Shown: piece by piece, positions 16,575 to 22,731 of the stretch
Layout of the letters: each line of letters starts with the position of its first letter
How positions within the stretch are numbered: position 1 is the stretch's first letter
DNA from: an uncultured Pelagibacteraceae bacterium
GTDB taxonomy: Bacteria > Pseudomonadota > Alphaproteobacteria > Pelagibacterales > Pelagibacteraceae
DNA: 32,185 bases
Direction of reading: 5' to 3'
Assembly: GCA_902590365.1 (NCBI GenBank)
Contig: CACIWJ010000005.1
Coordinates: forward strand, 1-32,185
The notes under the pieces: generated by a model
Seen by the model: only the letters and a program-made list of their open reading frames with translations
Database searches by the model: none
What the model was told of the DNA's origin: nothing
Position numbers and translations under genes: made by a program

Positions 16575-17030
16575 ATGGATAAAGGAAGCAAACCACTTGA
16601 AATAAATGACTTAAGTGCTTTTGAGTTTGTTAAAGAATGCTTAAAAGGTGATGTAACTTTCGGCATAAATTTTGATAGGATTCAAACAAATTCGGAAACT
16701 GGTAAATATATGATTCTTGAATATTTACTTTGTGATGAAAAACAATTTAAAAATAATGTAACTCCTTTTACAAGTCACCCAAATCGATACTTTCATCTGA
16801 ACAAACAAAAGTTCATAAAACTTTGGGAATTAACAAAAAAACTAAATGCTGATCTATTTTTGATTAATTATTCAAAAAAAAATACTCAATACGAAAATGA
16901 AATATTATTAATGAAAGCAATTGATATTCAAGATAAAATTGAAAATCCTGTTTCTACAGAAAATAAAAAAATGAGTAGGGAAGAATTTTCATTCTGGTTA
17001 AGGAATGTAAATAAATTAGGTAAAGGTTAG
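16575..17030 (+). CDS. Unknown 151-aa protein, last gene of the R-M operon
   Basis: Not assigned to a family. It contains a compact alpha/beta-looking core: DVTFGINFDRIQTNSETGKY, MILEYLLCDEKQ, PFTSHPNRYFHLNKQKFIKLWEL and ADLFLINYSKKN, then a lysine-rich tail. The strand-acidic-strand pattern (FD...ILEY...LFLINYS) is reminiscent of restriction-nuclease folds, but no full PD-(D/E)XK set can be pointed out. It lies 21 nt after the second methyltransferase and ends 42 nt before the right repeat of cassette A. A second nuclease subunit, as in BspD6I, is possible but unproven. Confidence 0.6.
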   Translation: MDKGSKPLEINDLSAFEFVKECLKGDVTFGINFDRIQTNSETGKYMILEYLLCDEKQFKNNVTPFTSHPNRYFHLNKQKFIKLWELTKKLNADLFLINYSKKNTQYENEILLMKAIDIQDKIENPVSTENKKMSREEFSFWLRNVNKLGKG

Positions 17031-17071
17031 TGGGAGTCAGTCGAGTCTTATAGATGTATCACAAGTGTTGG

Positions 17072-17102
17072 TTTTAATAACCAGTACTTCATCTAATTGT
17101 TT
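17072..17102. repeat. Direct repeat copy 2 (duplicate of EVE gene 5' end)
   Basis: Identical over 31 bp to 11388-11418. On the minus strand it reads ATG plus six more EVE codons (MKYWLLK) and then diverges at once into unrelated sequence (PTLVIHL, stop). It therefore cannot make an EVE protein. It forms the junction between cassettes A and B. Confidence 0.9.
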
Positions 17103-17148
17103 TCCTTATTTTATTTATTTTTTATTTGGGCTATAAATAAATTTTAAA

Positions 17149-18342
17149 ATGAAAAAAAAATTTTTAAATCTATTCAAACAACCAATAACAAACTCATATC
17201 TTAGTAATATAAATAAAAAAACTACTAAAAAAGAGTTTTTTTATAACCTTTCAGTTGTTTTTGATAAAAAAAACTATCTTGTATCATTAGCAAATCCAAT
17301 AAATCCTAAAAAACAGTATACTAATAAATACGCCCATAGAGCATCTCAATCAGTGACGATGAGTCAATCTTTTAAAAAAATTGCATTAAAGTTACAAAAA
17401 AAATTTAAACCAAGTTTTAGTCTTGAAGTTGGAAGTAATGATGGAGTTTTTATAAAAAATTTTAGTAAAAAAAAAATAATTGCAGTCGAGCCATGTTCAA
17501 ATTTAGCAAAAATAACAAATAAATTAGGTTATGTTACTTACGATAAATTTTGGAATAAAGAATTAGCTAATTCTATAATAGGTAAATATTCAAAATTAGA
17601 TCTAATTTTTTCAGCTAACACCATGTCTCATATACCCAATTTAAAGGAAACATTTGATGCTATTTATATTTCATTAAATGAAGATGGAGTTTTTGTATTT
17701 GAAGATCCTTATATAGGATCAGTAATAAAAATGAATTCTTACGATCAATTTTATGATGAACATGTACATTTATTTTCTTTATTATCAATTTCAAATTTAT
17801 TAGAAAATTCAAAATTAAAAATTTTTGATGTAGAATTGTTGCCTACTCACGGCGGCTCTATAAGATTTTATGTATGTAAGAAATCATCTAAAATAAAAAA
17901 AAGTAAAAGGGTCATAGAATTAAAAAAAAGAGAGCTAAAACAAAAATTAAATAAATTAATAACTTATAAAAAATTTGCTACAAGAGTCAAAAAATCAAAA
18001 CGCGATCTTTTATTGCTGTTAAAAAAAATTAAAAAAAATGGAAAAAGAATAATTAGTTATGGAGCAACTTACAAATCGGCTACAATTTTTAATTATTGTA
18101 ATATTGGTACTAATTTGATTGAGTATGTAATAGACTCAACAAAAAATAAACAAGGAAAATTTACTCCTGGTAAGCACATACCGATTAAATCACCAAAAAA
18201 TGGAATAGATAAAAATGTAGACTATGCTTTTTTAGGTGCATGGAATTTTGAAAAAGAAATAAAAAAAAAAGAGATTAATTTTTTAAAGAACGGTGGTAAA
18301 TTTATAACCCATATCCCTTCAGTAAAAATAATTAGCTTATAA
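17149..18342 (+). CDS. NDP-sugar C-methyltransferase (EvaC/TylC3-like)
   Basis: The 397-aa protein has the two-domain plan of sugar C-3 methyltransferases. An SAM-binding Rossmann domain shows FSLEVGSNDGVFI (about residues 96-108), VEPCSNLA and FVFEDPYIG; FYDEHVHLFSLLSI is the family's conserved His-rich motif; and the C-terminal half has RIISYGATYKSATIFNY and VIDSTKNKQGKFTPG. These enzymes methylate a ring carbon of a 4-keto NDP-deoxysugar with SAM. Oddity: the usual N-terminal zinc domain with two Cys pairs has lost all its cysteines; the protein starts at the equivalent of LFKQPITNSYLS, and an in-frame stop lies just upstream. First gene of cassette B, 2 nt before the next. Confidence 0.85.
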   Translation: MKKKFLNLFKQPITNSYLSNINKKTTKKEFFYNLSVVFDKKNYLVSLANPINPKKQYTNKYAHRASQSVTMSQSFKKIALKLQKKFKPSFSLEVGSNDGVFIKNFSKKKIIAVEPCSNLAKITNKLGYVTYDKFWNKELANSIIGKYSKLDLIFSANTMSHIPNLKETFDAIYISLNEDGVFVFEDPYIGSVIKMNSYDQFYDEHVHLFSLLSISNLLENSKLKIFDVELLPTHGGSIRFYVCKKSSKIKKSKRVIELKKRELKQKLNKLITYKKFATRVKKSKRDLLLLLKKIKKNGKRIISYGATYKSATIFNYCNIGTNLIEYVIDSTKNKQGKFTPGKHIPIKSPKNGIDKNVDYAFLGAWNFEKEIKKKEINFLKNGGKFITHIPSVKIISL

Positions 18343-18344
18343 AA

Positions 18345-19601
18345 ATGAAGAACATATTATTAAATAAATGGATCCAAAAACAAAAAAAAATTAATAAAAT
18401 GCAAGTAACAAAAGTAAATTTTAATAAAATGGAAAAATGGTTTTTTAGTCAATCAGAAATTTATAACAGAAACAAAAATTTTTTTTCTATAATTCCTTAC
18501 AAGTTTAAAAAAAATAATAAAACTTTTTTTTACCAACCTTTAATTATTCAAAAAGAAGTTGGAATATTAGGTATATTAAAAAAAAAAATTAATTTTATCG
18601 ATCATTATTTACTTCAAGCAAAAGTTGAACCAGGCAACATAAACAATATACAATTGTCTCCTACTGTACAGGCAACCAAAAGCAATTTTTTACGTAAGCA
18701 TGGTGGAAAAAAAACTAGATATTTAGATTATTTTATAAAAAAAAAATCTAATACAGATATTCTAACTAACCTTAAATTATCCGAGCAAGGCACCAGATAT
18801 TATCAAAAGTTTAACAAAAATATCTTAATAGATATAAAAAATAAAAAAATAAAAAAATTTTTTAATTTTGTATGGGTTACAAAAAAAAATTTAATAACTT
18901 TAGTTAATAAAAAAAACCTTTTAAATATGGATACAATTTCTGTACTTTCCAGTTCTCTTATGCCTAATTTAGTTGATTATCCTAAAAATAAGTTAAGTAA
19001 AATTATTTTAAAATTAGGTCAATTTAAAAAAAAATCAAAGTTAACTAAAAAAAAAACCTATTTTAATAAATTGAAAAATTGGAAAATTTCTAAAGATAAA
19101 ATTTATGATATTAATAAAGATTTTTTTTCAATAATAGCTTTAAAAGTTAATACAAATTCTAGAGAGGTAAGGAAATGGTATCAACCCATTATTAGTGATC
19201 ATAGTGCTTCAATCAATGGATTTTTGTTAAAAAAAATTAATAATACACCTCATTATCTTTTGCAAATTATTCAAGAACCTGGTTTTAATTTACCAAAATT
19301 TACTTCAACTATTTGTATAAAAAACTATAATTTTAATAAGAAAGATAAAAATTATTATATTAATTTTTTTAAAAAAAATTCTTTTTTATTGAATGTTGTA
19401 AATTCTGATGAGGGAGGTAGATTTTTTAAAAATGAAACTAGAAATATCATTTCTAAAGTAGATATTAAAAAAAAAATTATAATTAAAAGTAATTACATTT
19501 GGGCTTCTTATAATCAAATTATTAACTTGATTAGTAAAAATTTACTTTCCATAGAAGCTAGAAATTTGTTTGCTAGTTTTAATATTGATAAAATCAAATA
19601 A
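18345..19601 (+). CDS. NDP-hexose 2,3-dehydratase (EvaA/TylX3-like)
   Basis: The 418-aa protein is built from two similar halves, as is normal for the family: FFSIIPYKF...FYQPLIIQKEVGILG...HYLLQAKVEPGN in the first half, and FFSIIALKV...WYQPIISDHSASING...HYLLQIIQEPGF in the second. The family motifs LSPTVQATKSNF and SEQGTRYYQKFNKN are present. Such enzymes remove the C-2 hydroxyl from an NDP-4-keto-6-deoxyhexose, opening the route to 2,6-dideoxysugars. It sits between the C-methyltransferase and the aminotransferase. The sequence is very rich in Lys/Asn (AT drift), but family motifs are intact. Confidence 0.88.
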   Translation: MKNILLNKWIQKQKKINKMQVTKVNFNKMEKWFFSQSEIYNRNKNFFSIIPYKFKKNNKTFFYQPLIIQKEVGILGILKKKINFIDHYLLQAKVEPGNINNIQLSPTVQATKSNFLRKHGGKKTRYLDYFIKKKSNTDILTNLKLSEQGTRYYQKFNKNILIDIKNKKIKKFFNFVWVTKKNLITLVNKKNLLNMDTISVLSSSLMPNLVDYPKNKLSKIILKLGQFKKKSKLTKKKTYFNKLKNWKISKDKIYDINKDFFSIIALKVNTNSREVRKWYQPIISDHSASINGFLLKKINNTPHYLLQIIQEPGFNLPKFTSTICIKNYNFNKKDKNYYINFFKKNSFLLNVVNSDEGGRFFKNETRNIISKVDIKKKIIIKSNYIWASYNQIINLISKNLLSIEARNLFASFNIDKIK

Positions 19602-19619
19602 TATATATAGTTTAATTTA

Positions 19620-20777
19620 ATGATAAAAGTTTGGGACTATTTAAAAGAGTATAAAGAGTTAAGAACTGAAATTTTAGATGCTGTTGATCAAGTTTTTAAA
19701 AATGGTGTTCTTATTTTTGGACCTAAATTGGAAGAGTTTGAAAATAAATTTTCTAAATATAATGACTGTAAATATGGCATTGGTGTAGGTAATTGTACTG
19801 ATGCAATTACAATAGCCTTGAAGGCATGCGGCGTTGGTCGTGGAGATGAGGTAATTACAACCTCTAATACAGCAGTTCCAACTGTCACAGCCATAGTTAA
19901 TACTGGAGCAACAGTAAAATTTGTAGATATTGATAAATATTCTTTGATGGATGTTACAAAATTATCAGGTGCAATTTCACAAAAAACTAAAGCAATAGTT
20001 CCAGTACATTTATTTGGTCAAATGTGTGACATGAAAGCTATTATGAAAATTGCAGAAGAAAAAAATTTAAAAGTAATTGAAGATTGTGCACAATCTCATG
20101 GTGCCACATATAATGGCAAGAAAGCAGGATCTATTGGTAATATTGGATGTTATTCTTTTTATCCTACCAAAATATTCGGAGCGTATGGAGATGGAGGATT
20201 TATCACAACAAACAATGAACAATTATTTGATAAAATGAGAAGAATAAGATTTTTAGGAATGGAAAAGAAAAAAATGTCATCAGGGCACTGGAATGGCAAA
20301 TATTATGCAGTTGAACATGGTATGAATTCTAGATTAGATGAAGTTCATGCAGCAATTTTGCTAAAAAAACTTCCTTATTTAGATAAGTGGATTGCAAGAA
20401 GAAGAGAAATTGCCAATAGGTATAATGAAGAATTAAAAGATTTAGATTTAGAATTACCATTAGAGCACCCTAATAATAAACATGCATACTATATTTATGT
20501 TGTGGGTCACAAAAATAGAGATAAAATTATGAGTGATCTTGCAAAACAAGATATACACCTAAACATAAGCTATCCATGGCCAATACACATAATGGATGCT
20601 TATAAACATTTTGTATGTTCAGATACATGCCTTAAAAAAACAGAAGTTGTATGTTCATATACATGCCTTAAAAAAACAGAAGAACAGGCAAAAAAAATAT
20701 TTTCCTTACCCATGTATCCAACTTTAGAAGATGCAGAACAAGAAACAGTTATCAAAGAATTAAAAAAGTTAATCTAA
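19620..20777 (+). CDS. DegT/DnrJ/EryC1-type NDP-sugar aminotransferase
   Basis: A 385-aa PLP-dependent transaminase of the sugar type. Visible are VLIFGPKLEEFENKF, GVGNCTDAITIALKA, VITTSNTAVPTVTAI, VIEDCAQSHGATY and the PLP lysine in YPTKIFGAYGDGG (K184). The C-terminal SYPWPIHIMDAYKHF and FSLPMYPTLE are typical of C-3 aminotransferases of dideoxysugar pathways. With the 2,3-dehydratase it should place an amino group on C-3 of a 2,6-dideoxy sugar (inference from the EvaA/EvaB pairing). Oddity: a 36-nt in-frame tandem duplication near the C-terminus (20612-20683) adds 12 residues just before FSLPMYP. Confidence 0.92.
   Translation: MIKVWDYLKEYKELRTEILDAVDQVFKNGVLIFGPKLEEFENKFSKYNDCKYGIGVGNCTDAITIALKACGVGRGDEVITTSNTAVPTVTAIVNTGATVKFVDIDKYSLMDVTKLSGAISQKTKAIVPVHLFGQMCDMKAIMKIAEEKNLKVIEDCAQSHGATYNGKKAGSIGNIGCYSFYPTKIFGAYGDGGFITTNNEQLFDKMRRIRFLGMEKKKMSSGHWNGKYYAVEHGMNSRLDEVHAAILLKKLPYLDKWIARRREIANRYNEELKDLDLELPLEHPNNKHAYYIYVVGHKNRDKIMSDLAKQDIHLNISYPWPIHIMDAYKHFVCSDTCLKKTEVVCSYTCLKKTEEQAKKIFSLPMYPTLEDAEQETVIKELKKLI
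20612..20683 (+). repeat. 36-nt in-frame tandem duplication in the aminotransferase gene
   Basis: Two adjacent 36-nt units (20612-20647 and 20648-20683) share the core ACATGCCTTAAAAAAACAGA and differ at only 2 positions. They encode CSDTCLKKTEV and CSYTCLKKTEE blocks. Relatives have only one such stretch between AYKH and the FSLPMYP motif, so this is a recent 12-residue duplication. Confidence 0.85.
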
Positions 20778-20798
20778 TATTATTTAATTTTAATGACA

Positions 20799-20858
20799 AC
20801 TTTTTTGTTAACTTATTGACCACACATTTAGTTCTGATTATTAAAACCAATACTTCAT
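20799..20858 (-). pseudogene. Decayed fragment of the EVE gene 5' end (third copy)
   Basis: On the minus strand this reads M-K-Y-W-F-stop-stop-S-E-L-N-V-W-S-I, colinear with the intact EVE start MKYWLLKSEPNVWSI; 36 of the first 45 bases agree and weaker similarity (CAACAAAAA) runs to about codon 20. Four of nine differences are synonymous (TAC/TAT, TCT/TCA, GTA/GTG, ATT/ATA), suggesting divergence under coding selection before decay. Its ATG directly follows the TAA of the GT41 gene, just as the intact EVE ATG follows a TAG. It cannot encode a protein now. Confidence 0.75.
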
Positions 20859-22727
20859 TTAAATTTCAATGTTGTTAGTTTCTTCACCCTTCATATATTT
20901 TTCAAACATCAAAAAATAAGCTTTTTCCAAATTTTTTGTAAATAATTTAATATCATATAAAGATGATTTTGATTTATTTTCTAAAATTTTATTTTTTAAA
21001 TTACTTAAATAATTTTTATCGTTAGCAATTTTATTAGCGAGTTTTTCATACTCTTCATAAGAGGTGGTAATTAATTCCGGTAACATCATTGTATTTAGAA
21101 AACTTGCTGACACTCTGCTTGTAAAAGACTCTCCCATACAAGTTAAAACAGGTAAGCCTATTCTTAGTACATCACTGCATGTTGAATGAGCCGTATAGGG
21201 AAAAGTATCTAAAAATAAATCTGCATTTTTTATTCTGCTCAAATGTTCATCTAATGGCAAACGTTTAGCAAATATGATCCTTTTTTCATCTAATCCTTTT
21301 TTTGAAGCTTCTAATTTAAGATTTTTAGATGAATATTTATTAAATTCCCTTAACCAAAGTACACTATTTGAATTTTTTTTTAAAAGATTAATCCATATAT
21401 TGAATATAGAAGGTGTTATTTTTTGGTGTGAATTAAAACAACAAAAAATAAATTTTTCTTCAGGTAAATTCAATTCTTTTCTATAAAATTTTTTTTCAGA
21501 AATTTTTTTAATGCCTTCAATCGGATGATAAGAATTTGGCATATATACAATTTTTTCTGAATAAAATTTTTGATTATTTTTAGGTATTACTGTTTTATCA
21601 GCAATTATATAATCAATTGATTTAGAACCACTTGTACCTGGATATCCTAAAAAATTTAATTGAATAGGTGCACACCTTTGAGTAAAAATTCCAAATCTAC
21701 TTTCAGTACCTGTATGGGTAGTAAGATCAACAGCAATATCAATGTTTAATTCTAAGGAAAGGTCGGCTACTTTTGAGTCCGTCATAGATTTTATATTAAT
21801 AAATTTATCAAATGTATTAACAATTTTTTTATGTATTAAGTCTTTTTCGTCTAAATTTTCTCCAAAATAAAAACCGTATATTTCAAATTTTGATTTATCA
21901 TGAGACTCAAGCATACCAACAATAGTATTTCCAACAGCATGATCTCTAAAGTCTGCAGAAAAATAAGCTATTCGAATTTTTTTTTTATTTTTTATTAAAT
22001 TATTTAACTTTCTATCGTTTGATTTAAATTGTTTAACCCAAATTTCTGATGCTTTTTTTTGTAAATGTGGAGAGTCAAATATAGTTAGTGCTGTAAAAGG
22101 AATAGATACTTTTTTTTCGTTTTCTAAATTTAATTTTATTGTTTCAATATCTTTTTGAAAATCTTCCCAGTTACAACCCTTAGATTTTGTATGAACTATA
22201 TATCCTAGTAAAAGAGGATGTTCTGGATTTATTATGTAAGCATTTTTATAATTATCCAAAGCTTCTTCTAATCTATCTAATTGTGACAAAATATGTGCTT
22301 TAAAAATATATCCATTAATAGAATTGGGTTTAATTTCTATGGCTTTATCATAACTTAATAATGCATCTTCGTATTTATTTAGTCTTGATAATGCATTGCC
22401 TTTATTATTATGTGCATCAAAAAAATCAGGTTTAATTTCAATTGCTTTATTAAAGTGCGTTATTGCTTCATCATATTTTTTTAAATTCAAAAAAGCATTT
22501 CCTAAATTATTATATGCAAAAAAATATTTGGGATTTAACTCTAAAGCTTTTTTCCATTTATCGATAGATTCATCATACTCTTTAAGTTGAAATAAAATAA
22601 TTGCAAAAATATTAAAAAATTCAGAATTATTATTATTTTTATCATTTATCTCAATACACTTATTTTTTGCTTCAATGAAGTTTCCTTTTTTAATTAAATC
22701 AAAAATAATATTAATATCTGAATTCAT
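20859..22727 (-). CDS. TPR protein with O-GlcNAc transferase-like (GT41) domain
   Basis: A 622-aa cytosolic protein. Residues about 35-170 hold four 34-residue TPR repeats (for example NNLGNAFLNLKKYDEAITHFNKAIEIKPD). From about residue 245 on comes a GT41/SPINDLY-type glycosyltransferase: RIAYFSADFRDHAVG, FLGYPGTSGSKSIDYIIAD, FIFCCFNSHQKITP, LFLDTFPYTAHSTCSDVL and GLPVLTCMGESFTSRV. Such enzymes transfer a sugar, usually GlcNAc, to proteins; target and donor are unknown here. It lies 4 nt downstream of tsaD, so it is probably co-transcribed with it. Its stop touches the decayed EVE copy, which suggests that it once ran directly into EVE. Confidence 0.9.
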   Translation of the reverse strand: MNSDINIIFDLIKKGNFIEAKNKCIEINDKNNNNSEFFNIFAIILFQLKEYDESIDKWKKALELNPKYFFAYNNLGNAFLNLKKYDEAITHFNKAIEIKPDFFDAHNNKGNALSRLNKYEDALLSYDKAIEIKPNSINGYIFKAHILSQLDRLEEALDNYKNAYIINPEHPLLLGYIVHTKSKGCNWEDFQKDIETIKLNLENEKKVSIPFTALTIFDSPHLQKKASEIWVKQFKSNDRKLNNLIKNKKKIRIAYFSADFRDHAVGNTIVGMLESHDKSKFEIYGFYFGENLDEKDLIHKKIVNTFDKFINIKSMTDSKVADLSLELNIDIAVDLTTHTGTESRFGIFTQRCAPIQLNFLGYPGTSGSKSIDYIIADKTVIPKNNQKFYSEKIVYMPNSYHPIEGIKKISEKKFYRKELNLPEEKFIFCCFNSHQKITPSIFNIWINLLKKNSNSVLWLREFNKYSSKNLKLEASKKGLDEKRIIFAKRLPLDEHLSRIKNADLFLDTFPYTAHSTCSDVLRIGLPVLTCMGESFTSRVSASFLNTMMLPELITTSYEEYEKLANKIANDKNYLSNLKNKILENKSKSSLYDIKLFTKNLEKAYFLMFEKYMKGEETNNIEI

Positions 22728-22731
22728 AAAA

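Larger units (their letters stand above)
11388..17102. mobile_element. Cassette A: inserted island bounded by 31-bp direct repeats
   Basis: Exact 31-bp direct repeats (11388-11418 and 17072-17102) enclose about 5.65 kb that carries only accessory genes: four small unknown ORFs on the minus strand, and a restriction-modification operon on the plus strand. The left repeat is the first seven codons of the EVE gene plus 10 upstream bases, so the right repeat is a duplicate of that target, like attL/attR of an integrated element. No recombinase gene is visible inside. That this is a mobile unit is inferred from repeat geometry and content. Confidence 0.6.
17072..20858. mobile_element. Cassette B: deoxysugar gene island bounded by EVE 5'-end copies
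   Basis: Three co-directional sugar-modification genes lie between repeat copy 2 (17072-17102) and a decayed third copy of the EVE 5' end (20799-20858). All copies have the same orientation, so this cassette has the same boundary logic as cassette A. The outer copy is only about 80 percent identical, so this insertion is probably older or came from a diverged strain. No recombinase is present. Inferred from repeat position and accessory content. Confidence 0.45.

Noticed and set aside
10992-17030. EVE protein as a functional part of the R-M system (EVE domains can read modified DNA)
   Set aside because: EVE sits outside the left repeat, next to acs, and looks like a core alphaproteobacterial gene; proximity to the R-M genes is better explained by its start being the insertion site.
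18345-19601. Internal similarity of the two halves of the 2,3-dehydratase as a recent duplication
   Set aside because: Two related halves are normal for NDP-hexose 2,3-dehydratases; the halves here are strongly diverged.
17149-20777. Long poly-A runs in cassette B as frameshifts or pseudogenes
   Set aside because: All three frames stay open across full-length family proteins with motifs in order; the runs reflect AAA lysine codons.
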